A stretch of 64,000 nucleotides of DNA from Hyposmocoma kahamanoa (GCF_003589595.1 NW_020653852.1:4369361-4433360); one strand, 5' to 3'. Shown: positions 34,421 to 46,084, counted from the stretch's first letter. Translations and numbers: made by a program. Notes: a model not told the origin generated them from the letters alone.

Positions 34421-36239
34421 AAGCTAGCTTATTGATTTGGGATACTTAATACTTTACCTGGCGTTTTTGATTAAACACCCTCAATAATGGTGTATGATAA
34501 AAGCTTTCGTAATAATTCAATGCCTTATTACGCGCTACCCTCGAAGGTGGTGGCTGAAAATCAGTGCCTTGCTCGTGGGCAAATTTTGCACTGAGCCACG
34601 ACCTATTTGGCTTGCTTTAGCACACACACGCAGCTGTTGATAATTAGGTTAGTATTATGTTTTTATGCTTTTTTTCGTTTTAATTTTGATTTCTGTGTCT
34701 CTTAATCAATTTACTCTATTACTCGTATATTGTTGTGTGTGTGACGCAAGACAATAAACGTTTTATCTATCTATCTATCTTATTACTAACAGGTTCGTTA
34801 CCACGTTATGATTTTTGATTCTTTTCTTGATATTTCATGATCCAATAAATCAACCTGTGAAAATGTATCTTAAACCAAATTCGAAATACTGTAAGAAATC
34901 ATACAAATCACACCGTTGTACATACGTTCATATTGTACTAAAAATAAACTAGCTGTTCTTGTCGTCTTCCCAAAGTCACAAATTCATATATACGCTTCTA
35001 TAATAAGATTCCGTTTGATATTCAACATTTCCCATTCGCGGGGTTTAAAACCATAGAAAAACAAAAACTTAATACTTTTTTTTTGTAGCAGTAGAGCTGC
35101 TTGTAAAAATCAAAAATATTCACTAACGCTATCTACTGAAGGTACCTTGAACAAAATTTAATATCTTTATCAAGTTGTCACTTCACTAGCAAACATGATT
35201 AACTCCATGGCGTCGAATTGAATTATTACAGTTACAGCGACATAGTTTTAAATCTCATCATTATAGAACTCTCGGATCCCAAGTTAAAATTAAACGGGAC
35301 GTAGCTTAGAACTTTGTCTTAGCAAACTGATTGCGCCCGCCGAGATTCCGACTTGGAGTCACATTGTCCGTCGGTTATTTTGATTTAATTCCGAGAAGAC
35401 CAAGTTTGAGTTACCGAGTTTTGATTTGAAGCGTGTTTCGCATGTACTACTTTCGTATTACTGATCTCCTTATCATAACTAGAGTAGGAAATTGTAATTG
35501 TAATAATTATTTTTTTATAATATCAAGTGGCGGACGACCTCTATCGCGCGTGTTGGCCCATGGTCCTCCTTGTACGACGGTCTGGATCCATACTAGATAC
35601 GTGTCCTAGCCATTTCCATTCTCCGGTTATTTAATCCCCTATCTTTCCAATTTATATTAAGACTTATACAGAAAAAATAAATTATTACCAACATAAGCTG
35701 AAATGGGTCCAACCTTAGAGGGGGTTATCTATTGATCCTACTCAGCGTAATTATGTCACAGCTCGACCGCTGTAAATTTTTCAGTTGAAGCTGCTTTGTC
35801 GTCCTCTCTATTTGAAAAGAAACTGCTTAACGCTAGACTGCCAGCGCTTTTAATAAATATATCGCATTAGCACTACGTGTATAGAATGTAATAAGAAAAT
35901 TGTCGATTCACATGTTTCATACTAAAACAACTGAAACCAATAACTTATATCCGATGCTATTTCTGCAGCGAGGTGACCTCCGTTAAAATCGCAGTAGCTG
36001 CACTTAGATAAATACGCTCTTGAAAATTTTTATTTATACGTTTGATAATGTAAAGTGAAAATGCCACTTACTCGCTGACATTTAAAGTAAACTTTGTGAG
36101 AAAACTCGATACTCTGTCGGCTCCGTGAGTACTGACTTTGTTTTTCCTGTGGATTAAGCCGACTAAGCCGAAATTATGGTATAGATGGTTGGCAATCATA
36201 CTTAATCTGAAACATGTCCCGGACACAACAGCATGTGTT
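34421..36239. other. No gene; tetranucleotide repeat and a LINE scrap
   Basis: A TATC microsatellite lies at 34764-34781. At about 35530-35630, on the minus strand, a short frame reads like an RTE-type ORF2 piece (WKWLGHVSSMDPDRR). Otherwise unassigned. Confidence 0.4.
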
Positions 36240-36350
36240 GAGTGGTCGCTTCATCCATTTTAATCTTTCAAGCTTCAAGAAATTACCATCACAAGCGTGT
36301 CTTGCACAAGCATCTTTTCGACAATCTTGATGATCAAGACTTTATAGGTA
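36240..36350 (+). pseudogene. LINE ORF2 tail remnant
   Basis: The frame gives VLHKHLFDNLDDQDFIG, matching NYLFDNLLDQDS at the end of the LINE at 16961-17548. Only about 35 codons are left. Confidence 0.5.
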
Positions 36351-36359
36351 CATATTTAT

Positions 36360-36640
36360 TTTTGGTAGGAGTAGAGCTGCTTGTGAAACAGTTCGTCCAG
36401 GGAAATACTGCCGCCTTACCTATTTCTGCCGCCAAGCAGTAATGTCAGCATTACTGTGTTCCGGTTTTGAAGGGTAAGGGTGCTGGTGAAATTACAAGCA
36501 CATGGGACTTATCAACTTATGTTTCAGGGTGACGGGCGCAGTGGCAGTGTCCGTCAGATCTTAAGTCTTAAGCACTGCAACTGCTATAGATAGGGGTGTC
36601 GTTTAACACCAGGGACACGACTTCTTCGACCTGTCCTGTT
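36360..36640 (+). repeat. R2 repeat, near full-length
   Basis: Runs from GTAGGAGTAGAGCTGCTTGT through TATTTCTGCCGCCAAGCAGT, GTGTTCCGGTTTTGAAGGGT and TTATGTTTCAGGGTGACGGG to ACACGACTTCTTCGACCTGT. Confidence 0.85.
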
Positions 36641-36646
36641 TTTTTT

Positions 36647-36815
36647 TACACACATAGCCCCGCAATAGGAAAACCCTGTATACCACACATTACACCCAAA
36701 CTCGCTACAAGAGAAATAAATGTATGTTATACAAATATTTCTCCCGGCTCGGGAATCGAACCCGGGACCTCTGCTTGGCAGACCAGTATGGCAACCGTTC
36801 GGCCACTGACGGTTC
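36647..36815 (-). mobile_element. SINE1 copy
   Basis: Minus strand: A-box region GTGGCCGAACGGTTGCC, B-box GGTTCGATTCC and the body with TATTTCTCTTGTAGCGAG. A deletion removes the part around the usual GTCCATGGCACC. Confidence 0.85.
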
Positions 36816-36849
36816 TATTACCTAACAGTAAAATATATATGTTACGTGA

Positions 36850-37890
36850 GGCGCATTATAAGTTTCCGGAATGAATAAGAAAAAAATACTATAAATGGTC
36901 AGAAATGAATTTACTGTTTCTCAAAATATTCTCCGTAAGCGTTAATGCACTTTTTCATACGAATGAACCAATTTTGAAAACATTTATGCCACTCCTCCGT
37001 GACAATCTCTGAAACATATTCTTCATACTATTCGACAGCCTCTTCAGGTGATGAAAATCGTTGACCGCGTAACTGGTTCTATTTTTGGAAATAAATGAAA
37101 GTCACAAGGTCCCAGGTCGGAACTGTACGCATGATGGCTCATAAGGTCAACGTTGTTCACCTTCAAAAATTCATTTGTCTATCTGGCCGTGGCATTATCG
37201 TGGTGCAAGATGATACAGCGTTTACGGTTATTTTTACGGAGTTTGTCAATAACTTCCGGCAAGCAAATGATCAATACCAATCACTATTCACTGTACAACG
37301 ATTCTCCAAAGCAACAGTAGCCACGTGACCAGTTTTATTACAAAGTGAAGCACTCATTCGCTTAGAGGCACTTTGCATGCGCGCCACTTTGGTTGGTTTC
37401 GGCTCAACTCGAAAGACCCATACGCTCGATTGCTGCTTTGTTTTGGGATCGTAACTATAAATTCATATTTCGTCACCTGTTACTCTGTCCCACACCAAAT
37501 TTGACGCTCTTTCATTGAATCAGGCATTACACAAGTGACGCGATACTTTTTTTGAGCCTCAATCAAATTGTGTGAATCACACGACCGGGTTTGAATTGTT
37601 TTGTTGCATGATGCTTCATCGCCAAAAGCAGTTTGAAGCCGAGCGCAGCTCCACTGAGCTGTCAACTTACACTTAAAGTCGTAAAAAATCATACTACGAA
37701 AATTTTCACGAATTAAATCCATGGTGATATAGACAACCAATTCCTAAAATGACGCCACAATGTAAAAACAAGTGACAGTCAAATGAAACAAACTGTATTC
37801 TACAACCAAAGAGTTCAATTTTCAAATTTTGTAATTACTTTTTAAACATTGTTTATGTAAGTGGCCAGTTTCGGAAACTTATAGTGCGCC
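36850..37890 (-). mobile_element. Mariner relic, second family, about 1.04 kb
   Basis: The ends are inverted repeats (GGCGCATTATAAGTTTCCGG at the left; TTCGGAAACTTATAGTGCGCC at the right, one base fewer when counted strictly as a pair). The whole decayed transposase lies between them on the minus strand. TA dinucleotides lie close outside, but the exact boundary is uncertain by a few bases. Confidence 0.8.
36911..37722 (-). pseudogene. Mariner transposase, decayed
   Basis: It starts with ATG at 37722, MDLIRENFRSMIFYDFKC, the helix-turn-helix start of this mariner group, and continues with LQTAFGDEAS. Stops and frame changes follow. Near 37215-37110 come ILHHDNATA and SSDLGPCDFHLF, holding the second and third catalytic Asp; the spacing is three residues short of 34, so about nine bases are missing. 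The C-terminus reads WFIRMKKCINAYGEYFEKQ and stops at 36911-36913. At about 812 bp it is shorter than the usual 1.0-1.05 kb. Confidence 0.85.
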
Positions 37891-38265
37891 CTATATATAT
37901 ATTGTTAATACATTAACTGATGTATAAGAAAACTGGCACCCTATTTACCCATTCCATGGTCTAAGTAGGTTAAAGTAGGCTAAGGTCCTTTTCCCATTCA
38001 GGTCTATCACATAAGTATACCCAGACCATAATAGCGGACATTTTCACTGTATACCATTCCTCGACATTTGTTACTGTTGAACTGCTTTGTTTAGTTCCTT
38101 TTGTGTAAGTTAAAGCTTTGACGCGTCTTGCGAACCTGTTAACTGTACAAGTTTCATTGCTTTTCACTAACTGTTAAATAGGTATTGTACCTATATTTCA
38201 CTGAAACCATTCCTTTGTTTTACTGATTATGTAGGCAATATTAAATGTCAATAAAGTAAATTAAG
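37891..38265. other. No gene seen
   Basis: AT-rich unassigned sequence between the mariner and SINE5. Confidence 0.45.
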
Positions 38266-38465
38266 AAGCCGTGGTAGCCTAATGGTTTGAGATTACTGCC
38301 TCTCAAGCAGTGAGTCGTGGGTTCGAGTCGTGGGGTCTCTGAATTTCTGGGAATTTATGTGCGAAATTTAATTTGGGCTTTTCAGTGACGGCGCTATGGC
38401 CTAAACCCTCGTCTGAACGGAGACCCGTGCCCAGCAGTGGGACGTATAAATAGGTTGAAGATGGT
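38266..38465 (+). mobile_element. SINE5 copy (tRNA-derived)
   Basis: The head GTGGTAGCCTAATGGTTTGA (A-box) and GGGTTCGAGTCGTGGG (B-box) are tRNA-like. The body ends GCCCAGCAGTGGGACGTATA, the 3' end shared by a widespread lepidopteran RTE LINE (compare GTCCAGCAGTGGACTGTAAT at 63578-63597). SINEs commonly borrow the 3' end of the LINE that mobilises them. Confidence 0.8.
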
Positions 38466-38828
38466 GAGTGAAGTAAAAAAACTACGTGCACCTATTTAAT
38501 TTTTGTGTCATTACCGGTGTCGTCTAGACCGTCTTCCCTAGTGCAATGTAATACAATATAACATAAAACTTGTTATATTAGACGGTTTATATCAATATGT
38601 TACAAAGTGGGGTGAAAGATTATACTTAAAACAACGGCTTCAATCTATAGTCAAAAACATTCCTAGAAACTACATGTTCCAAACAAAACATCAATAATGA
38701 TAGTGTTTTGTTTTAGTGTCGAATTTAGTCAAAGAGTATCAATACCGTAGTACCGTGGACAGACATGACAGTCTATGCCTATTGGGAACGAGCTAAACAG
38801 GCAGATAATATTGAGTGTTTACCAATGC

Positions 38829-38990
38829 TAACTGCCTCAGTGGCCGAACGGCTACCATGCCGGACTGCCACGTAGTATGGCCTACATTTATTTCTCTCGT
38901 GGGTTTGGGTGTCGCTTTGTGGTTGTCTATGTGTGTGTCCATGGCACACACGACACGGGGTTTCCCTACTGCGGGGGTATGTTGAGTTTA
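38829..38990 (+). mobile_element. SINE1 copy lacking the B-box
   Basis: The head ACTGCCTCAGTGGCCGAACG runs through GCCGGACTGCCACG and jumps directly to TATGGCCTACATTTATTTCT, losing the B-box and nearby bases. The rest of the body is normal. Confidence 0.85.
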
Positions 38991-39054
38991 TGTATTATTA
39001 TTATTATTATAATGATATTTACCCATAGTTGGGGAATTAACAAAGTCGCTATTA

Positions 39055-39132
39055 TCGAGTTCTTTGGTTTTCGCGATTCTTACACCGGAAATGAAACTGT
39101 TTCCGGATTTAAATCGCGTATATTTGTATTTC
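39055..39132 (-). mobile_element. R4 copy, truncated, with 12-bp duplication
   Basis: AAGTCGCTATTA stands on both sides (39043-39054, 39133-39144). The insert starts, on the plus strand, with the complement of the R4 end (TCGAGTTCTTTGG) and stops inside the element. The truncation is at the end away from AAGAACTCGAT, as expected of 5'-truncated retrotransposition. Confidence 0.7.
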
Positions 39133-39144
39133 AAGTCGCTATTA

Positions 39145-40599
39145 ATTATAGTTAATTTTACTTTGACCCAGGGACCTTCCGCTTACTATTTGTAATTATT
39201 AAGTTCATTACTAAAAAGAAAAACAAATTAAATAAAAGAAAAAATACAGTTGAGTTGTAGAAATTGCAGCCTAGTCTTTTTTATATTCTCTTAAATTTAT
39301 ATCTATATGGTAACCATAGTAACTATTTTACTCATATTATCCCTACTCTGTTGTTGTGTAGTCAGAACACTCTGTTGCTTATTAATCTATGATATTGAAG
39401 AGTTGTGTCTTCAATGCACATCAGTAAAACAAAGCGTGTGTGTGGAACGCCGCATCTAATACGCTAGTAAATAGAGATACTTGCTCAAAAATAATCATTT
39501 TTTGTCATTGCCCGTATCCTCTTGACTGTCCTTCTTAGTGCTATGTAACACAATTTAAATAAAAATAAAATATTTATCGAGTATAAGAACAAAGTACAGA
39601 CATAGACAAAAGAATTACTACATTAGACAGTTAATTGCTAGATATCAATCTAGTTTAAGGAACTTTGGGGTAACAGAAAATACTTTAAAATAATAATAGG
39701 CAGAGGATGCTACGGCCGATTTTATATACCAATAGAATTAGATAAAAAATTATCGGAATGAATTTTTATTTGTCTCGTACGCGTTCCATTATTAAATAAC
39801 GACGATGACGATGATTTGATGGTGTTTTTCACGATTTATTTGATGACGTCAGGGGTTGAGTGGCTTGCATATTGATTTTCATATAAGACAAGTCCTTTAA
39901 TTACTTAATTTGGGATCAGAACACCGTGTGTGATACTGTCTGATATATTTATTATCATTCATCTGATTGCGGTCAAACTTTTGTGAGTTGTTGTACTTGC
40001 GTCCGCAAAAGTTTCTAAAGATTAAAGTGTTTAATCTCGTCAGGGCGCAAATTATAGCAATTTCAAGCATATTTCTCGTTGAAAAAGTCTCTTACTAAAT
40101 AAAATTTCAAATATTTTATTATATTTAACGCCTGCTTCACTTGTTTTCTATTTTTCTTAATGTAACTGACGGCTAAGCGCCAGTAGTTGAGAAGAACAGG
40201 CACTTTAAGAAGAACATGAAGGACTGTATTTCAAACACTAGCTGAACCGCTGCCTTGCAATGCCACTGAAAAAAAAATTGACTTGGCTTAAAAAAAACAA
40301 TACAGATACCTGTATATATAATATATACCTGTATATATGATAATAGCTTCTCTTGCTAAATACAGTTCTTCTTGAAATACTGGGAGGTTGACCGTTAGTT
40401 ACATCTACAATAAACATAGAAAAAATATGTGAAGCAGGAGTTAAAAATAGTAAAAGATTTGAAATTCTATTTAGTAAAATACTATTTCATATGTTTAACG
40501 AAAAATATGCTTTCGAATTTTTATGTTTATATCATACAACGACGAGACGAATAACTCGTGCTCCTGGAGCCACCTAACCGGAATAGATACCGTACCACT
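39145..40599. other. No gene; a decayed SINE4-like piece
   Basis: At 39845-39965 a SINE4 relative is visible (GGTTGAGTGGCTTGC, then TGTGTGATACTGTCTGATA). Otherwise AT-rich with no motif. Confidence 0.45.
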
Positions 40600-40688
40600 C
40601 GGACCTGAGTGAGAGACCTGAGGGTATTGCCACTGCGGTCATCACCTTGAGACATAAAGTTGACAAGTACCATATGCCTGTAATTTCA
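40600..40688 (-). repeat. R2 repeat, partial
   Basis: Minus strand: ATTACAGGCATATGGTACTTG, TTATGTCTCAAGGTGATGAC. It runs directly into the CA microsatellite. Confidence 0.7.
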
Positions 40689-40752
40689 CAAACACACACA
40701 CACACACACATACACACGTACACACGCGCACACACACGCGCACACACACACG

Positions 40753-40813
<61 letters not shown>

Positions 40814-40834
40814 AGACACAGACACACACACACA
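40689..40834. repeat. Compound (CA)n / CACG microsatellite
   Basis: Alternating CA with CG and TA interruptions. Open frames on both strands here are simple-sequence artefacts. Confidence 0.97.
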
Positions 40835-41495
40835 TTTTTACTATTTTAATTTAATTAATTATCCAGTATAACTAAACTGGCCGTAAGTTACCTGGTCACA
40901 TAGAACCCAAACATGGAAGAGCGGGGTCTATTAGCACAAGCAATTCTTTTGCTAAAATTGAGTTCTCCAGCCACCTTGACGTAAACTAGGATTAAGTAAA
41001 CCTAAATAAACTCTTTTTATTTATTTTATTATTTATTAATTGCCTGGCGACAATGGGTATCTATGGTAGCAGTACTTCCCCGGATGAAGTCTTTCTTAAG
41101 CAGCTCTACTGCTTTTAATTCCTACTTAGCATATTTCTGTATAGCGTTATCTTATTATGGTATTAAAGTCAGCGAAAATTTCGTGAATAATTATTCTCGA
41201 ATTGGATGGCCAATCGGGAATACAATTTCCTGTAATCCGCAGCGCAGAGACGTTTACGAGGAAATTCAGTAATGATTGGTATATCTTTTTGTACATTTCC
41301 AATTATTTTTACTGAATAATGATGATTGGTATACATAGAACAAACGCGGGAAAAGTTCGAGATCTGTGAATTTATTTCAACCCGGTGAAATTATTTGTGG
41401 GGTATTTTAGACCGAAGTCTACACTAGGCGACATTATTGTTTTTCTATGGAAAATGGACGCATGATTGACCTCAGTCTCGGCTTAAATTAAGCGA

Positions 41496-41720
41496 CTATA
41501 TAATCGAAGACGGTACAAATTTGTCTAAAAAATACCTATCCACTCCGGGCTTGAATGGTCCCAAACTAAAGTTTTTGGGAAACACAAGTTCAAAAATACT
41601 CAATAGCGCAGTTAACATTGCAAAGAATCGAACCTTTCTTTGTAGCAGTAGAGCTCCTTGTAAAAGAGTTCGTCCAGGAATGTGCTGCCACCATATTCGC
41701 ACCTGGAAGAATGGCATAAG
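41496..41720 (-). pseudogene. LINE ORF2 tail with an R2 fragment inserted
   Basis: Minus strand: MPFFQVRIWW, then R2-like sequence (41640-41690 on the plus strand reads TAGCAGTAGAGCTCCTTGTA), then LVFPKNFSLGPFKPGVDRYF and LDKFVPSS. The last part is a LINE C-terminal end, so R2 appears to have inserted into an older LINE. Confidence 0.6.
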
Positions 41721-42039
41721 TGGAGTTACGTCAAATATGTTTATTGCTCTATTAGGTACAGAAAAATATAACCCACATCCTCGCCAATTCTTGTAACTCT
41801 ATCTACAATATTAGTCGATATTCTAATACGACAGCAGTACCGGAGGGTTTAGAGTCGAAGCGGGTTATGGAGGCTTGGCCTATCTCGCAGACCAGGCGCT
41901 ACTACGTTTCAGGAGAGTCCTACAAGTGGAAGCTTGTGTTGAAGCATTGTAGGCGGTGCTACGGAGTGCCCGAGGATGAGGTAACTAGTTTCAACCAGCT
42001 GTCCAGTCCCACATGTGGAAGCAGAGGCGTACCACCCTA

Positions 42040-42960
42040 GCTCCGATTATATTTTTTAGTCTGAAGGACATTGCAGTTGGCTGCTGATGGTCCTGACTGC
42101 GCCATCGGATGAAAGGGCGAGCTAAAGGATCTCAACCCGTTAATGAAGAATATGTATTTTTTAATGATATTTTGCAGTTGGCTGCTAATGGCCTTGACAA
42201 AAGGGCGAGCTGAAGGTTCTTAATCCCTAAAATGCCCAAGTGGGCATTGACCTCGGCTCAGGGCGCTACTGAAGACTTTGACCAGAAGGGCTGACTTGCG
42301 ATCTGGTAGGCCTTAAAAGTGGCGAGAGTGATAGGGTCGTCAGGGTCGTTGAGGACTTTCCTTGGCCGACACGGATCCTACGTACGCGGCGGGGTGGGTT
42401 CCCTGAGGGGGTTATAATTGGATGTAGTGGGGTGGTGAGGAGCAGAGTCGAGGTATTTCCTCGATGCCTGTTTCATGAATTGTGCTCTTGTCCGTAAATC
42501 TATTGTGGAGGTTAGCGTTGCGCAAGCAGCACGGGGCACCCGTCGCGTTGCACATGAATCTATTTTGGAGAGCCTACAGGCGATGTATGAGGGCGCGGTT
42601 CGCCTGTGTGAATGCGACGCTGACGTACATCATAATTGGGCGGATGCAGGTCGTGTACAGTCTCACCTTATTACGAAGGGAGAGTTTACTATGCTTGTTG
42701 AGAAGGGGGTGGAGGCAGCTCATTACAAAATGGGCGCGATCGCGGACGGTTTTCACGTCTGCTTTGAATGACAGCTTCCTATCGAGCGTAACCCCTAGGT
42801 ATTTGACCGTGTTCTCCCAAGGGATTGGGCCGCCGCAAAGCGGAATCGGGATTAGGTTTTGTACCCTACGACCGAACGAGTAACTTCTCGTGAAGAATAC
42901 CGCCGCGCTTTTATCGGGACTGGATTCGATCCTCCATCTGAATGAACAATATAAATTTCT
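42040..42960 (-). mobile_element. Jockey-like LINE 3' fragment, minus strand
   Basis: ORF2 C-terminal coding (42474-42950) followed, toward lower coordinates, by a UTR with the repeated block containing GGCTGCTAATGG / GGCTGCTGATGG (about 42070-42200). GC-richer than its surroundings. Confidence 0.75.
42400..42950 (-). pseudogene. Jockey-like ORF2 C-terminal part, few breaks
   Basis: The minus-strand frame reads SPDKSAAVFFTRSYSFGRR, then KYLGVTLDRKLSFKADVK, LHPLLNKHSKLSLRNKVRL, YTTCIRPIMMYVSVAFTQA, one TAG near 42574, and ALQNRFMCNATGAPCCLRN. The order (KYLGVTLD after the RT, then the LY-x-T-x-IRP motif) is typical of the Jockey clade. Plus-strand frames at 42475-42883 are only shadows of it. 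Confidence 0.85.
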
Positions 42961-43003
42961 TCAATCAATAATCAATACTTCCTGTGAACACTTCGACAGC
43001 GCG

Positions 43004-43055
43004 TTCTATTTTGATCCCAACGCCATCTAGCGGCAAGGCGAGGTTACTAAATGGT
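43004..43055. repeat. 50-bp repeat shared with 4822-4872
   Basis: Both copies read TTTTGATCC-AACGCCATCTAG, then GGCAA-GCGAGGTTACTAAA, with few differences. Nature unknown. Confidence 0.6.
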
Positions 43056-43707
43056 TTAGTGTTTATATTTGTTAGGTTGTGGTGTTACAAAAATCAATAA
43101 GCTACGAAGTTTAAATTCAACCTTCTCGTCGACAATTAGTCTCCTGGCTTGGCGCTCGACCGAGTTGAGAGCCTCTAGTTGATATTGAGCCATCCCACAG
43201 ATATAAAGAAACTGTCACTTTTTCTAAAAGGCACAATTTGTAACAATGAATTCCAACTGATTGTACGTGTCACGCCTCGTTATGACATACACAGAAATAA
43301 AGTTGTCTTTCACGGTGAGAAATACAAGTAAAATTATGTAATTTAACTCGATTAAACCAGTTCGCAGTGGTTCAAACGGGTCTCGTTCAATACTAATGCA
43401 CGGTGACAGGGTAATTCTTTAGCATGACGTACAAAGAGGTACAGGCGTACAAAGGAGAGGTAAATTGGATTTCTCTTCCGTGTACCTCTACCATGAGTTT
43501 ACTGTGTAAACAGTCGCTAGCGTGCAAACACAATCTAGTGATAATGAAATGAACTAAAATTGTACATTTAATAATTATTATACACGGTCGCGGGTGACTA
43601 CTACAGTAATCTCTTCGTAAAGGCAATCTTGGGACTTTTTTTACAAAATTACGGTTTTCTGTTTCTTCTTTTTGAAATAAATCATCTTCTATAGGTATTT
43701 CTGGTAG
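43056..43707. other. No gene seen
   Basis: Unassigned; no recognisable element. Confidence 0.4.
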
Positions 43708-44094
43708 TTATATTTTAGTCTGAACGAGCAGACGTTCAATATCTACATCACTAATTCTTGCCTGTTTAAGAATACTTGGATCAAACAAAGAACTGTGTTT
43801 AAAACTATTAAAGAATCCAACTTTCTCAATTATACCATTGTTACGACACCTATACGCACCCATTGCTATTAATCGGTAATGTAATAGACCTCTGCTTTTG
43901 CTTCCGCAATCTTTATAACTGAGCTTTAATCGGAAGTTTACAGCGTTCACGATGGATAAGACAGATTGCTTGGCGGTAGGGCTCGCTTTTTTAGCAGTTT
44001 TGTGTGTGTTAAATGAAATTATGAAACTAAAAACAAGCCCTTTGTGACCTATTTTGTCGAGTAATTTACAGTACTTACACTTCCGTTTCAGCAT
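43708..44094 (-). CDS. Unassigned 128-codon open frame
   Basis: An uninterrupted frame starting with ATG at 44094: MLKRKCKYCKLLDKIGHKG, then a middle part rich in Lys and Ser, and the end SDVDIERLLVQTKI. The C-x2-C near the start could suggest a metal site but there is no second pair. I do not recognise the family. Frame length is above most chance frames in this AT-rich region, yet it could be a chance frame or a piece of a transposon; there is no intron, promoter or neighbour evidence. Confidence 0.2.
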   Translation of the reverse strand: MLKRKCKYCKLLDKIGHKGLVFSFIISFNTHKTAKKASPTAKQSVLSIVNAVNFRLKLSYKDCGSKSRGLLHYRLIAMGAYRCRNNGIIEKVGFFNSFKHSSLFDPSILKQARISDVDIERLLVQTKI

Positions 44095-44317
44095 CTGCTT
44101 CCGTTTCTGTTTCAGCTAAGATTCACTTTTAACATCAGTTTCTGTTTCCGTTATGACACTTCCATTGCATCACCAGTATTAATTGTGGCAGCGCCACCTA
44201 CATTCCAAAAACTAACTCGGTTGTTTGCATACTTTCAACCGATGATTTACGGAAGACATTAGCCTGGTCCTCTTAGTTGTCAGATAGTTCCGGACGGTGT
44301 CAACAGATGGCTCTTTC

Positions 44318-44480
44318 CACGCCCTATAAAGAGGACGGTGCTGCGGCTTCCCGCGTGCTCTTTGTACTCAACTGCACTTACTAATTACCTAATTAGTAAT
44401 TAGTATTTAATAAATATTTTGTAAATTATGTATAATGTAGTAGTAAACAAAAAACAAAAGGAAAATAAAGTTGCTCATTG
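44318..44480 (+). promoter_or_regulatory. Possible LTR-like promoter and poly-A signal
   Basis: CTATAAAGAGG (about 44323-44333) resembles a TATA box in a GC-richer block; AATAAAG follows at about 44464-44470. The order and distance suit the R region of a solo LTR. No TG...CA ends or duplication were fixed, so this is a weak call. Confidence 0.25.
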
Positions 44481-46084
44481 AGCGATCCCGTATTCGACCC
44501 ACCTGTATCAAGAACAAAAACAGCTATGATTTGTTTTTAAGATTGTATTTGTGTAATTATAACGGCATACTTCATTCCCTTGTTCACGTCCACGTTTACT
44601 TTCATAGACTTTACATATCTGGTTTTTTCTTTGGCACTAAAATACTCATTACGGTCACAGCTGAAAGAAAGAAAATGATTTCGGTTATATAAAACATTAC
44701 TAAAATCCACTATTGGAATTAGATCTCTCCTATAATAGGTAATACCCAACTTGGAGAGCCCTTTAACAGGAACATAAATAAATAATTAATTGGACACATA
44801 TCAAACAGACACAAGTACAGGGTGTCACATGATTTGGGACACGCACGGAATTTGCTTTAAATATTGTAGATAGGATATTTTGCTCCATGGAGACATTATT
44901 TTATTAGTATCAAGTATAAAAGTGTCGGTATTGAAAGGAAATTACTCGATATGTATAATTATCGACGTTTTTCCGTGTCCATAACTGGCTTAAAACGTTA
45001 AGAGGATAACTCTGTCCAGCTGTGAGATGTTGATGACAATCTGGTGGTAATGATGTTGAATAAAATTAAGATAGAGTGGTAAATTTGTTTCTAAACGAAT
45101 TTATAATTAACTAGCTCATAGGTTCCCTTGCTTTTGGCTCAGTTGAAGACACGTATTTTGTACATTAACATAAAAAATCACATGGCAAACAATTGTAGTG
45201 TAGTTTATATGGCTAATTCAGGTTTTTTTTAAATGCCGTAGCATGCCCTGGACGGCATCAACACCCTGTAATTGCATCCGAAGCCCGCCTCCCCAGGAAT
45301 TTTTAGCGCCGACCGGGGGGGCAGTAGGGACCACTTTGGGAAATTATGAACTAACTGGTGCCCGCGTCTGCGTCTGCGTAGAATGAGTACTTCGAGTAGC
45401 CTACTGTGTTACGTACTTGAGAAATGGTTGGTTCCCCATTCAAGTTTGTATGGGTTTCATTCATCATTCCCTACTTGATCTCTTATAAGATTTATTTTTG
45501 TGACAAAATGTAGCCTATATCCTTCTCCTAGATCCCATTAATTTCTATATAACTTCCATGCCGTGGCCGAACGGTTACCATGGCGGACTGCTACGCTACC
45601 AGAATTCATTACCATATCTATGTTAATAATAGAGTCTTCATGATTGTCGAAGCGTAGTAAGCGAAACGAGTGGAGCTTTCTTGGAATCCGATCAAATTTC
45701 GCAATCTAAGGACGGAGTTACTAAGCCGTTCCTCAAACGGTATGCTTGAAATTAGCGTATTAAATACAGTTCTACGGATCGCGTCGAAGCCTGAATTTTG
45801 AATTTAAATTCGGGATCTGTGATTATTAAGGTCAAAGGTCACCATTTTCAGGCTATAGGAGAAACATTTATTTCTAAAATTTTGCGAGTTAAACGGTGTG
45901 GCAACAAGGAAAATTTAGTACATGGTCTCTGATAGGAATTGCGGTGTTTTCTTACACCAGCAAAGATTGATAAATTAGCGTATTATTGAGTTTTAAAGTT
46001 ATAATGTATTATGCAAATGCCATTTCTTCACCATACAAAAAGAAAAACTAAAATAATATTACAAAAATAACTATTATCATTATT
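44481..46084. other. No gene; one SINE1 scrap
   Basis: At 45558-45600 the SINE1 head (CCGTGGCCGAACGGTTACC) stands alone. Positions 45230-45330 are GC-rich and unassigned. The rest is AT-rich. Confidence 0.4.

Noticed and set aside
40574..40871. Open frames on both strands of 60-85 codons
   Set aside because: They are simple translations of the CA/CG microsatellite (Cys-Val and Thr-His repeats), with no real coding signal.
42475..42883. Plus-strand open frames of 98 and 133 codons
   Set aside because: They mirror the Jockey-like ORF2 on the minus strand, which has the recognisable motifs.
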